This document shows positions 43,041-51,773 of a stretch of 64,000 nt of DNA, piece by piece; within the stretch, counting starts at the first letter, position 1; every line of letters begins with the position of its first letter. The notes under the pieces were generated by a model. It had not been told where the DNA came from, searched no databases, and worked only from the letters and a program-made list of their open reading frames with translations. The stretch comes from Croceibacterium_A sp035555595 (GTDB lineage: Bacteria; Pseudomonadota; Alphaproteobacteria; Sphingomonadales; Sphingomonadaceae). A program made the translations under genes and the position numbers. The stretch is from contig DATMGK010000004.1 in the NCBI GenBank assembly GCA_035555595.1, positions 23,750 through 87,749 on the forward strand, in the 5' to 3' direction.

Positions 43041-44621
43041 CTAAGCCGCTTTCTCGTCGCGATAGCCCGCCAGCGCCATCCGCAGGTGATGGGCGGGAAC
43101 CGCGCGGGAAAACAGGAATCCCTGCAACCGCTCGCATCCCGCTTCGCGCAGGAACTGCTCCTGCTCGCGCGTTTCCACGCATTCGGCTGAAACTTCCACG
43201 CCCATCGAACGGCCCAGCCGCAGGACGGAAGATACCGCAGCAGAGGCATCCGCCGCGAAGCCGAGGCCGTGGATGTAGCTGCCGTCGATCTTGATCTTGT
43301 CCAGTTCGCGCCCGCGCAATTCCTTCAAAACCGGGCGTCCGCAGCCGAAATCGTCCAGCGCGATGCGGAATCCTTCCGCCCGCAAGCGGGCAAGCGCCGA
43401 GCGGGAGGATTCCGCAAACAGCACGCTTTCGCCCACGTCCAACTCGATCTGCGACGGACTGACGCCCGCTGCGCGCACGATCCGGGTGAAGCTGGATACC
43501 AGGTTAGGATCGCGAAGCTGGGCGGCGGAAACGTTCACCGCAACCGCCAGCTCCGGCCATTCGGATGCCACCTTGCAGGCTTCGCTCAGCACCCATTCGC
43601 CCAAGGGAACTGCCAGCCCCGTATCCTCGGCCACTGGAATGAACAGGGGCGGGGGCACCCAGCCGCGCGTCGGATGGTGCCAGCGTGCGAAAGCCTCCAG
43701 CCCGACGACCACATGCTGCGAACTGTCCACTACCGGCTGGAAATGCACGCCCAGGCCGGACCCGGTGGCAATGGCCACCCGCAGATCGGCTTCCAGCGCG
43801 GTGCGCAATTCGTTGGTCTCATCCATGGATGGCACGAATATCTGGCAGCGATTCCCGCCCTCGCGCTTGGCGCGATAGAGCGCCGCATCCGCCTTGCGAA
43901 GCAGCGCCGCCCGCTCAGTGCCGCAGTCCGGGGCCATCACCGCGCCTATGCTGGCGGTCAGTTGCACCGGCGTCCCCAGCAGATCGAATGGCCGCCGTAT
44001 CTCTGCAAAGATGTGCTCGGTGATTTCAGCCAGTCCGTGCTTCAGGTCTTCCTTCTGCAGCAGCACGGCAAAATCGTCCCCGCCCAGCCGCGCGATGGAA
44101 TCCGGGGTCGGCAGGATGTGGGTCATCCGCCGGGCGATCTCTGCAATCAGCGTGTCGGCGGCGGCATGGCCCCAGCGGTCATTGATGCGGCGGAACTTGT
44201 CGACATCCAGCAGCAGGATCGCCACCGGCGCGCCGGAAGCTGCGTTGGCCAGCGCGGCGTCGGCAAGCTGGCAGAACAGGGTGCGATTGGGCAGCCCGGT
44301 AGGGCCATCGCGGTGGGCCAGTTGCATGGCCCGCGCCTTCTCGGCTTCCAGAGAGATCGTCGTCCCGTGCAGGTGCCTTGCCAACTCGTTGCGCTCGTGC
44401 AGCAGCTTCCGCATCCGCAAAGCGATCACGAAGGTAGGCAGGGAGACCAGCGCCAGAACGATCGCCAGAAGCGGTAATTCGGCGTCGTTCTGCAACGCCA
44501 GAAACGTCAGCAGCGCAAGTCCGCTCAACTCGATGAAGGCGAGGGCCACAAGAAGGCCGGGCAGAGTCGCGCTGCTGCTAGGCGAATCCGGGTCGCGAGG
44601 CTTGTTTACGGTTTCCGACAT
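43041..44621 (-). CDS. Tandem GGDEF-EAL membrane protein with near-consensus motifs
   Basis: 526 aa. Two N-terminal membrane segments (about 20-70) and a short coiled region (about 75-100). The GGDEF domain has RLGGDDF in place of GG(D/E)EF. The EAL domain has GLEAFARWHHP for EALxRW and ALDDFGCGRPVL for the DDFG motif. VNVSAAQL (Asn ligand), KIKIDGS, AECVET and LQGFLFSR are present, and LDVGES stands where ELTE is usual. So cyclic-di-GMP synthesis or breakdown may be partly lost. Convergent with dut. Confidence 0.88.
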   Translation of the reverse strand: MSETVNKPRDPDSPSSSATLPGLLVALAFIELSGLALLTFLALQNDAELPLLAIVLALVSLPTFVIALRMRKLLHERNELARHLHGTTISLEAEKARAMQLAHRDGPTGLPNRTLFCQLADAALANAASGAPVAILLLDVDKFRRINDRWGHAAADTLIAEIARRMTHILPTPDSIARLGGDDFAVLLQKEDLKHGLAEITEHIFAEIRRPFDLLGTPVQLTASIGAVMAPDCGTERAALLRKADAALYRAKREGGNRCQIFVPSMDETNELRTALEADLRVAIATGSGLGVHFQPVVDSSQHVVVGLEAFARWHHPTRGWVPPPLFIPVAEDTGLAVPLGEWVLSEACKVASEWPELAVAVNVSAAQLRDPNLVSSFTRIVRAAGVSPSQIELDVGESVLFAESSRSALARLRAEGFRIALDDFGCGRPVLKELRGRELDKIKIDGSYIHGLGFAADASAAVSSVLRLGRSMGVEVSAECVETREQEQFLREAGCERLQGFLFSRAVPAHHLRMALAGYRDEKAA

Positions 44622-44736
44622 CTTCCCGCCGCGAACTTTGCCTGCGGCGAGTTACGATCGCCCCCTTCCGGGATTAGGTAATCGTGCGCAGGGGGCGTTG
44701 CATATTCATGCGCAGTGGCTGCCGGGGCGGAAACAT

Positions 44737-44774
44737 GAAATTCAGCCTCGGACAACTGCCCGAGGCTGAATTTC
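44737..44774. terminator. Strong hairpin terminator
   Basis: Perfect 15-bp inverted repeat (GAAATTCAGCCTCGG / CCGAGGCTGAATTTC, 44737-44751 with 44760-44774), 8-nt loop, 9 bp after the lipoprotein stop. T-rich sequence lies on either side (ATTTC), so it may work in both directions. Confidence 0.7.
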
Positions 44775-44782
44775 ACTTGTAT

Positions 44783-45502
44783 CTAGCGGGTCTGACCCTT
44801 GGCCTGCTGGTTCTCCGGCGCGACCGAAATTCGCACAGTCTCCCCGGAATTGCCCGGGAAATCGGTGAACATCGCCTCGATCAGGTTGGGGACCAGATAT
44901 TGCAGGCGGTTGGATGTGGAGGCCGCCTCGGCCTGCCCTTCGAACAGCCGCGTACCGTCAGATGCGCGATCGATCTTCAGGCTGATACCGCTGGTGTAGA
45001 TGGTATAGCTGTAAACGTCCGTTCCGCCGAAGAAGCTGTCGTTCCAGCCCCATCCCCAAGGGCGATAGGGTAAGTAGGCGACGCGCGGTCCGCTGGGTGT
45101 GCGATAGACCACCGGGCGGTAGCTATACCACGAATCGTAGAACGGATCGCGGGCGAACCCGCTGGAACGCACCCGCTCGCGTCCCTTGTCGACGCCATAG
45201 TCGAACCGCACCAGCAGTTGCGCGCTGGATGGATCGCTGGCCGGGGTATAGCCCTGCGCCGCAAGGCGTTCGGAAACGAGCTGCGCGTAATTGCGGAACT
45301 CGATCCCGCCCGCCAGCGCGGGGTCGTCGGCCACAACCGCAAAAGTCTGCCCGGACGGGGCCGGAAGCTGCGATTGGAAGCGGGAAACATCCGCGCGGAA
45401 AGGAGAAGCGCAGGCAGCCAGCGCGCCGAGGGCAAGCGTGACAATAGCCAGCTTTATCCCGTGTCCGATGCCGCCGAAACGTGTTGGGTTGAAGGCATTC
45501 AT
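44783..45502 (-). CDS. DUF4136-like lipoprotein
   Basis: 239 aa. Signal peptide with lipobox ALAACA (Cys about 31), then RFQSQLPAPSGQTFAVV, VRFDYGVDKGRE, Tyr/Trp-rich stretch (YDSWYSYRPVVY, YRPWGWGWNDS) and FPGNSGETVRIS. The C-terminal motif matches that of the lipoprotein at 16897. Location is the periplasm or outer membrane; function unknown. The long signal part suggests that MNAFNPTRFG could be an upstream choice. Confidence 0.72.
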   Translation of the reverse strand: MNAFNPTRFGGIGHGIKLAIVTLALGALAACASPFRADVSRFQSQLPAPSGQTFAVVADDPALAGGIEFRNYAQLVSERLAAQGYTPASDPSSAQLLVRFDYGVDKGRERVRSSGFARDPFYDSWYSYRPVVYRTPSGPRVAYLPYRPWGWGWNDSFFGGTDVYSYTIYTSGISLKIDRASDGTRLFEGQAEAASTSNRLQYLVPNLIEAMFTDFPGNSGETVRISVAPENQQAKGQTR

Positions 45503-45672
45503 GGCCAGGTTACTCCGAACATCAGGTGCGCAGTCCGGCGAAGCCCCTCAACCCGGCGCAGGTCTGCTATCGATATAACGTGGCATAATGTGGTTGGGCT
45601 GAATAGCGGTTGAACGCTGGTCGATGGAAAACAGCGGTATTCCAGCGTCTTGCGCGCATCCACTGGGGCAGG

Positions 45673-45706
45673 CCTTCAGGGCATGACATTAACCATGCCC
45701 TGAAGG
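45673..45706. terminator. Hairpin terminator downstream of trpS
   Basis: 13-bp inverted repeat CCTTCAGGGCATG / CATGCCCTGAAGG (45673-45685 with 45694-45706), 8-nt loop, 7 bp after the trpS stop. The plus-strand side ends in GGGTTATTT. Confidence 0.65.
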
Positions 45707-45712
45707 GGTTAT

Positions 45713-46729
45713 TTAGTTCCGCAGCAGCCCCAGCGCCTCATAAGTCCGCGCAAGGGTGGGTCCGGCGATTTCCCGTGCCTGCGCCGCGCCGCGTGCGAGA
45801 ATTGCATCGAGCGCTTCCCGGTCTGCCAGCAGCGCGGTGAACCGCTCCGTGATCGGGCGCAGGGATTCCACCAGCAGTTCGCCCAGCGCGGGCTTGAACG
45901 CGCCGAAGCCCTGTCCACCATGCCGGGCCAGCACCTCGGCCACGCTGATGTCGGCCAGTGCGGCATAGATCGTCACGAGGTTCAGCGCCTCGGGCCTTCC
46001 CGCCAGTCCTTCTTCTTCGCTGGGAAGGGGTTCGGGATCGGTCTTGGCCTTCTTCACCTTCTTCATCACCTCGTCCGGATCGTCCGCCAGGTTGATGCGG
46101 CTCATTTCCGAAGGGTCGGACTTGCTCATCTTCGCCGTGCCGTCACGCAGGCTCATGATCCGGGCCGCTTCCGGCGGGATGATCGGATCGGGCAGGGTGA
46201 AGGCTGGCGCGTCCTCTGTGCAGAAGTCGTTGTTGAACTTCTGCGCGATGTCGCGGGCCAGTTCCAGATGCTGCTTCTGATCCTCGCCAACCGGCACATG
46301 GGTGGCCTGATACAGCAGCACGTCCGCCGCCTGCAGCACGGGGTAGGTGAACAGGGCGACGCTGGCCCCCTCGCGGTTCTTGCCGGATTTGTCCTTGAAC
46401 TGCGTCATGCGGTTCAGCCAGCCCATGCGGGCCGTGCCGTTCAGCAGCCATTGCAGTTCGGAATGGGCGGGCACCTGCGCCTGATTGAACAGGATGGAAC
46501 GCTGCGGATCGATCCCGCAGGCGACCAGCGCCGCCGTCATCTCGCGCGTGGCGGCGCGCAGTTCCGCCGGGTTGTGCGGCATTGAGATCGCGTGAAGATC
46601 GGCAAGGAAGAACAGGCACTGGCCGCCGTCGGGCAGCGAATCCTGCATCCGCGCCCAGTTACGGATCGCGCCGAGATAATTGCCGAGGTGGAGAGAGCCG
46701 GTGGGCTGGATACCGGAAACAACGCGCAT
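45713..46729 (-). CDS. trpS: Tryptophanyl-tRNA synthetase
   Basis: 338 aa. Class I motif HIGH appears as GSLHLGNYLGA, and KMSKS as AKMSKSD. QPTG near the N-terminus (IQPTGSLHLG) and ATREMTAALVACGIDP are typical. It charges tRNA-Trp. murJ lies 209 bp upstream on the same strand; it may have its own promoter. Confidence 0.96.
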   Translation of the reverse strand: MRVVSGIQPTGSLHLGNYLGAIRNWARMQDSLPDGGQCLFFLADLHAISMPHNPAELRAATREMTAALVACGIDPQRSILFNQAQVPAHSELQWLLNGTARMGWLNRMTQFKDKSGKNREGASVALFTYPVLQAADVLLYQATHVPVGEDQKQHLELARDIAQKFNNDFCTEDAPAFTLPDPIIPPEAARIMSLRDGTAKMSKSDPSEMSRINLADDPDEVMKKVKKAKTDPEPLPSEEEGLAGRPEALNLVTIYAALADISVAEVLARHGGQGFGAFKPALGELLVESLRPITERFTALLADREALDAILARGAAQAREIAGPTLARTYEALGLLRN

Positions 46730-46938
46730 GATTATGGCCTTCTGGAATTACGATGGAATGGAACCTTGCCCGCATCAGGCGGACAAGCAGCGCTTTTCAG
46801 GCGCGGCCACGCCATCGCCAGGCCGCCCGGCCACGCGCCGGAAAGCGCAGGCGCTTACGCTGAAGGGGAGCGGTGTCTGCCATGGCCGCGCCGATAGCAG
46901 ATTTCGCTGCACGGAAAACCCCCACAGTCACGATCGCG

Positions 46939-48513
46939 CTACCGGCGGCGGAACGCATCGCGCAACTCGCTCGGGCGATAGGCGCCGAACAGCAGCGATG
47001 CCGCGCCGTAAATCGCCGCCCCCGATCCGCAGAGCAGCGCGAGGGCGCTGACACGCTGCCACAGCCCGCCTGCCATATAGGCGTCCGCCAGGGGGTTGAG
47101 GAACCACAACGCCACGCCCATCGCGGCCCCGGCCAGCACGATCCGCAGCACCTTTGCCCTCAGCCGGGCGTCCAGTCGCAGATGTCCGCGCCGATGCAGC
47201 GTCCAGTAAAGCAGCGCGACATTGACCCATGCGGAAAAGGCGGTGGCGATCGCCACGCCGACATAGCTGAAATGCCAGATCAGGGTCAGGTTGCCCGCCA
47301 GGTTCACCAGCATGGAAATAACCGCCAGCCGCACCGGCGTCTTCGTATCCTGACGGGCGTAGAACCCGGGGGTCAGCACCTTGATCAGCACATAGGCCGG
47401 CACGCCGAACGAAAATGCCGCCAGCGTCGCGGCGGTGCCAGCCGTGTCGGCGGCGGTGAAGGCGCCATACTGGAATACCCCGCGCACCAGCGGAACGGCG
47501 GAAATGATCAGCGCCACCGCCGCGGGCAGGGCCAGGAACAGCGCCAGTTCCAGCGCCCGGTTCTGCGTAGTGCTGGCGGCGGCATCGTCGCCCCCGCCAA
47601 GCTGGCGTGACAGGGCGGGCAGGATCGCCGTGCCGATGCCGATGCCCAGCAGGCCCAGCGGCAACTGGTTCAGCCGGTCGGCATAATAGAGATAGGAAAC
47701 CGCCCCTTCCTGCAGATACCGCGCGGCGAGCGAGGTGGAAATCAGCAGGTTGAACTGGATCGCCCCCTGACCCAGCGCCGCCGGGCCGATCAGCCACAGC
47801 AGCTTCTTCACATCAGGCGAAAGGCGCGGCAGCGACAGCTTCAGCCGCACGCCCGCGCGGCGGCATGACAGCCACAGCCACAACAATTGCAGCGCGCCGG
47901 ATACCGTTACCGCCACGGCCTGCGTTTCCGCCGTTTCCAGCTCCGTCTCGCCCCGGAAGAACAGCAGCGCGGTTATCATGCACAGGTTCAGCAGGATCGG
48001 CGCGGCGGCATTGACCCAGAACCGGTTGAGCGAATTGAGGATGCCACCAAGCAGGGAAACCAGGCTGATCAGCGCGAGGTAGGGGAAGGTTATCCGCGTC
48101 AGATGCGTCGCCAGCGCGAACTTTTCCGGCCCGCCATCTGGGAAACCGCCGGTCATGGCCCAGACCACCGGGCCCGCCAGCGCGATCATTACCGCCGTGA
48201 AGACGATAAGGATCGGCAGCAGCACCGACAGCACTTCGCTGGCGAAGGCATAGGCGGCCGCTCTGCCACGGCCTTCCTCTTCGCTCTCCGCCTCCGCCAT
48301 GCGGCGGTTGAAGAATGGCACGAACACCGCCGCGAAGGCGCCTTCCGCGAACAGTGCGCGGAACAGGTTGGGCAGCCGCCAGGCGATCAGAAATGCGTCG
48401 GACGCCAGACCGGCCCCGACATAGCGCGCCATCAACATGTCGCGCGCCATGCCCAGGAAGCGGCTGACAAGCGTCAGCGCGCCGATGGTGCCGGCGTTGC
48501 GGACGAGGCTCAT
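46939..48513 (-). CDS. murJ: Lipid II flippase MurJ
   Basis: 524 aa, 14 predicted membrane helices (MATE-like/MOP fold), starting MSLVRNAGTIGALTLVSRFLG, with the ARYVGAGLASDAFLIAWRLPN segment and the central PSLSR-type RQL loop typical of MviN/MurJ. It moves lipid II across the inner membrane for wall synthesis. trpS follows, secB precedes it at 25 bp, so the three may be partly cotranscribed. Confidence 0.95.
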   Translation of the reverse strand: MSLVRNAGTIGALTLVSRFLGMARDMLMARYVGAGLASDAFLIAWRLPNLFRALFAEGAFAAVFVPFFNRRMAEAESEEEGRGRAAAYAFASEVLSVLLPILIVFTAVMIALAGPVVWAMTGGFPDGGPEKFALATHLTRITFPYLALISLVSLLGGILNSLNRFWVNAAAPILLNLCMITALLFFRGETELETAETQAVAVTVSGALQLLWLWLSCRRAGVRLKLSLPRLSPDVKKLLWLIGPAALGQGAIQFNLLISTSLAARYLQEGAVSYLYYADRLNQLPLGLLGIGIGTAILPALSRQLGGGDDAAASTTQNRALELALFLALPAAVALIISAVPLVRGVFQYGAFTAADTAGTAATLAAFSFGVPAYVLIKVLTPGFYARQDTKTPVRLAVISMLVNLAGNLTLIWHFSYVGVAIATAFSAWVNVALLYWTLHRRGHLRLDARLRAKVLRIVLAGAAMGVALWFLNPLADAYMAGGLWQRVSALALLCGSGAAIYGAASLLFGAYRPSELRDAFRRR

Positions 48514-48538
48514 CGCCTTAACCCGCGGCCGGGGTGGC

Positions 48539-49060
48539 TCAGGCCTGGCCTACCGGTGCCTGGCCCGGCTGCACCTGCTGCTGTTGAAGCTGCTGGATGT
48601 AGAGGCCGTTGAAATCGATCGGGTCCAGCAGCAGCGGGGCGAAGCCCGCATCGCGCACGGCATCCGCGATCACGCGGCGGGCGAAGGGGAACAAGATGCG
48701 CGGCGCTTCTGCATAAGTGAACGCGTGCTTCTGCTCGTCGCTCATGTTCCGCATGCCGACGAGGCCGCAATAGGCCACTTCGACGATATAGGCGGTGCCC
48801 TGGCTGGACTTGGCGGTCACGCCGATCTTCAGCTCGATCTCGCTCAGCTCGTCGTTGATCTTGCGCGCGCCGATGTTGAACTGCACGTCCAGCGCGGGCT
48901 GTTCGTTCCACTGGAAGCTATCGGGCGCCCGCGGATTTTCGACCGAAAGATCCTTCACATACTGTGAAAGCAGGCCGGCCACAGGTTCGTTGTCGGCGCC
49001 GTTGCCGGTGTGGGCGGGGTTGGAATCGAGGTTGGTGAGAACGTCGCCTTCATCGGCCAT
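48539..49060 (-). CDS. secB: Protein-export chaperone SecB
   Basis: 173 aa from MADEGDVLTNLD; an upstream frame to 49120 is not conserved. Core QYVKDLSVENPRAPDSF, SEIELKIGVTAKSS and LLDPIDFNGLY are classic SecB, ending in a Gln-rich tail (QQLQQQQVQPGQ). SecB holds preproteins for the SecA translocon. Divergent from timA. Confidence 0.95.
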   Translation of the reverse strand: MADEGDVLTNLDSNPAHTGNGADNEPVAGLLSQYVKDLSVENPRAPDSFQWNEQPALDVQFNIGARKINDELSEIELKIGVTAKSSQGTAYIVEVAYCGLVGMRNMSDEQKHAFTYAEAPRILFPFARRVIADAVRDAGFAPLLLDPIDFNGLYIQQLQQQQVQPGQAPVGQA

Positions 49061-49284
49061 GGCGGTTTCGACTTTCGATATTATTGGGTTGGATCGTGCC
49101 CCGCGCGCTAGCATCCGCATGGCTGGCCCGCAACGCCTGCGGAAAAAGCGCGTGATTCAGGGACCGAACGGCGCGCAAGGTGTTGTTCATTTGTATTTGG
49201 CACCTATTTCGGGCACGATTGGGACTACGCCGCATGAACCGGCCCCATCAGGGACCGCTGCCGGCCATTGATCGGACAAGTGAA

Positions 49285-49941
49285 GTGATCGTCGAAATTG
49301 TCATTCTGGCCATGATCGCGGCCTTTCTGGGCCTCAGGCTCTATTCAGTGCTCGGCCGCCGGGCTGAACATGAAGAAGAATCCGTGCCCACCCGGTTTGA
49401 ACGGAAAGATGGCGGCAATGTCCCCCGGCCCGTGCCCGCACCGGTTGCCGAAATGCCAGCCGCCCAGCGCGAAGCGACCGGGTTCTCGCCCGCCGTCGAA
49501 CAGGGCCTGCGCGATATTTCGGGGGCAGACCGCCGCTTCGACCTGCTCACCTTCATGGAAGGGTCGAAGGCTGCCTACGCGATGATCCTCGAAGCGTTCT
49601 GGCGCGGTGATCGGGAAGAACTGCGGGAACTGTGCGATGACGATGTCTATGCCAGCTTCGCCGCTGCTATCGACGCCCGCGAAGCGGCTGGCGAAGTGCT
49701 CGATAACCGTCTCGTGCGGATAGAAGACACCGCAGTGCATTCAGCCGTGCTCGAAGGGCGCATGGCGCGCATTTCGGTGCGCTTCACTGCCGATATCGCC
49801 ACGGTCACGCGCGACAAGGACGGCAATGTTATCGCCGGTTCGCTCGATGACGCGGTCGAGAGCAACGACGTCTGGACTTTCTCCCGCGATGTGGGTGCGG
49901 AAGGGCCGGACTGGCTGCTCGACGAGACCGACGAAGGCTGA
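49285..49941 (+). CDS. Tim44/TimA-like membrane protein
   Basis: 218 aa from GTG (V/MIVEIVILAMIAAFLGLRL), an N-terminal membrane anchor, with upstream frame open but not conserved. After a variable Pro/Arg linker, residues about 85-218 have the Tim44 C-terminal fold (FMEGSKAAYAMILEAFWRGD, FTADIATVTRD, DVWTFSRDV). Alphaproteobacterial TimA relates to mitochondrial TIM44. Its role in bacteria is not settled. mltA follows 8 bp later. Confidence 0.88.
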   Translation: MIVEIVILAMIAAFLGLRLYSVLGRRAEHEEESVPTRFERKDGGNVPRPVPAPVAEMPAAQREATGFSPAVEQGLRDISGADRRFDLLTFMEGSKAAYAMILEAFWRGDREELRELCDDDVYASFAAAIDAREAAGEVLDNRLVRIEDTAVHSAVLEGRMARISVRFTADIATVTRDKDGNVIAGSLDDAVESNDVWTFSRDVGAEGPDWLLDETDEG

Positions 49942-49949
49942 TCTCCGTC

Positions 49950-51191
49950 ATGATCACAGGCGGCTGGACGCGCATCGCTACAGTCGCCTGTCTGGCGCTG
50001 CTGGCCGGTTGCCAGGTGGTCCCGCAAGGCGGGCGGCCCTCTTCCCCTTATCCTGTTTCCTCGCCAAGTCCTGGGTCAACTCCCGCGCCAGTCCCCACTC
50101 CGGAACCTGCGCCCGCCACTGCGCTGCTTACCGGCGCCCGTCCCGGCCCTGCCGTGGAAACGCTAGGGCTGAGCTCAGACGGGGCCGCGCGGGCACTGGC
50201 GTCGTTCGTGGAAAGCTGCCCCCGGCTCCTCCGCCGCACAGATGCCAGCGGCCTCACTCGCGCGGATGATTGGCAGGCCGCTTGTGCGGCCGCATCCGGC
50301 TGGCCGCGCGCGGACGCGGCGCGGTTCTTCGCCGTACATTTCGAAACCGCGCAGATCGGCGATGGGGCGGCTTTCGCCACTGGATACTATGAACCAGAAA
50401 TCGCCGGTTCGCGCACACGGCGGCCCGGCTATGAAGTGCCGATCTATGGCATGCCCGCCGATCTCGTGCGTGGTTGGCCGGATGATGTTCCTGCTACGGA
50501 GCGTACAGGCCGCGCGCCGCTCGGCCGGCAGGAACTCAGTGGGCGCTATGTTCCTTATTACGAACGGTCGGAAATAGACGCCGGTGCGCTGTCCGGCCGC
50601 GCGCTGGAAATTGCATGGGCGGCGGACCCGGTGGAACTGTTCTTTTTGCAGATCCAGGGTTCGGGCCGGTTGTTGACGCCGGAAGGCGACGTGATCCGCA
50701 TCGGCTATGCCGGGCAGAACGGCCGGGAATATGTCGGTATAGGTTCCGTCATGCGCGAACGCGGGCTGATCGGCGAAGGGCCGGGGCAATATCCCGGCTC
50801 GATGCAGGGCATCATGCAGTATCTGCGAGAACGCCCGGCGGAAGGCGCGGAGCTGATGCGCCTCAACAAATCGTGGGTTTTCTTTCGCGAACTGACCGGC
50901 GATGGTCCTCTCGGCGCGCTGGAAGTGCCGGTGCGGCCGCGCGGTTCGGTCGCGGCCGATCCCGCCTATGTCCCGCTCGGCGCGCCCGTGTTTCTGCGCG
51001 TGGACCGACCAGAGGCAAGCGGCCTGTGGATTGCGCAGGATACCGGCGGGGCGATCAAGGGCGCCAATCGTTTTGACACCTTCTGGGGTGCTGGCGCAGA
51101 GGCGCGCACGATCGCCGGGGGAATGAGCACGCGCGGGCAGGCCCTGCTGCTGCTGCCGAAGGGAACGCTGGCGCGTCTCAACGCGCGATGA
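49950..51191 (+). CDS. mltA: Membrane-bound lytic transglycosylase MltA
   Basis: 413 aa. Lipobox LLAGC (Cys about 21), then a Pro/Ser linker (PYPVSSPSPGS), and the MltA double-psi barrel with GYYEPEIAGSRTR, FFLQIQGSGRL, GIMQYLRERP, and catalytic Asp in AQDTGGAIKG. It cuts murein to form 1,6-anhydro ends. The smr gene overlaps by 4 nt. Confidence 0.94.
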   Translation: MITGGWTRIATVACLALLAGCQVVPQGGRPSSPYPVSSPSPGSTPAPVPTPEPAPATALLTGARPGPAVETLGLSSDGAARALASFVESCPRLLRRTDASGLTRADDWQAACAAASGWPRADAARFFAVHFETAQIGDGAAFATGYYEPEIAGSRTRRPGYEVPIYGMPADLVRGWPDDVPATERTGRAPLGRQELSGRYVPYYERSEIDAGALSGRALEIAWAADPVELFFLQIQGSGRLLTPEGDVIRIGYAGQNGREYVGIGSVMRERGLIGEGPGQYPGSMQGIMQYLRERPAEGAELMRLNKSWVFFRELTGDGPLGALEVPVRPRGSVAADPAYVPLGAPVFLRVDRPEASGLWIAQDTGGAIKGANRFDTFWGAGAEARTIAGGMSTRGQALLLLPKGTLARLNAR

Positions 51192-51769
51192 AGCCGCCAC
51201 GGGGGCTTACTACGGAAGAGGCTGCGCTGTGGCGCCGGGTGACGGCCACGGTCACGGCGCTTCATCCTATACCGGCGGTGGACAGTGCCCGCGTGGATGA
51301 AACAGCCGCTTCGCCCTCTCCACCTCCGCCTCGCCCCGGCAAGCTTCCGCGCCCTGCGCCCCGTCGTGCTCCACCGGCTCCTGTGGCGGAGGATCGGGGC
51401 AAGACGCCACCTCTCTCGCAGGATCGCGGCCTTGATTCTTCGTGGGACCGCAAGCTCGCCAATGCTTCCATCGCGCCGGATTTCACGCTCGATCTGCACG
51501 GGCACAATTTGGAGCAGGCGCATGTGCGGCTGGATGCCGGGCTGGGGCAGGCCATGGCGATGGGTGCGCGGCTGGTGCTGCTCATCACCGGCAAACCGCG
51601 CCCGGCAGAGGCGGCGGATCGCGGCGATCGGCGCGGTGCGATCCGCGCCAAGGTGCTGGATTGGCTCGCCGCCGGTCCGCACGCATCGGGCATCGCGGCG
51701 ATAAGGAAAGCGCACCGCCGCCACGGGGGCGACGGTGCGCTCTACATCGTCCTCAAACGAAGGCGATGA
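51188..51769 (+). CDS. Smr-domain protein
   Basis: 193 aa. A Pro/Arg-rich N-terminal half (about 30-90) is followed by the Smr domain: TLDLHGHNLEQAHVRLD (DLHGxxxxEA), VLLITGKPRP and ALYIVLKRRR at the end. Smr domains have nicking or RNA-cutting activity and occur at the C-terminus of MutS2 or, as here, alone. Start overlaps mltA. Confidence 0.88.
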   Translation: MKPPRGLTTEEAALWRRVTATVTALHPIPAVDSARVDETAASPSPPPPRPGKLPRPAPRRAPPAPVAEDRGKTPPLSQDRGLDSSWDRKLANASIAPDFTLDLHGHNLEQAHVRLDAGLGQAMAMGARLVLLITGKPRPAEAADRGDRRGAIRAKVLDWLAAGPHASGIAAIRKAHRRHGGDGALYIVLKRRR

Positions 51770-51773
51770 CGCC

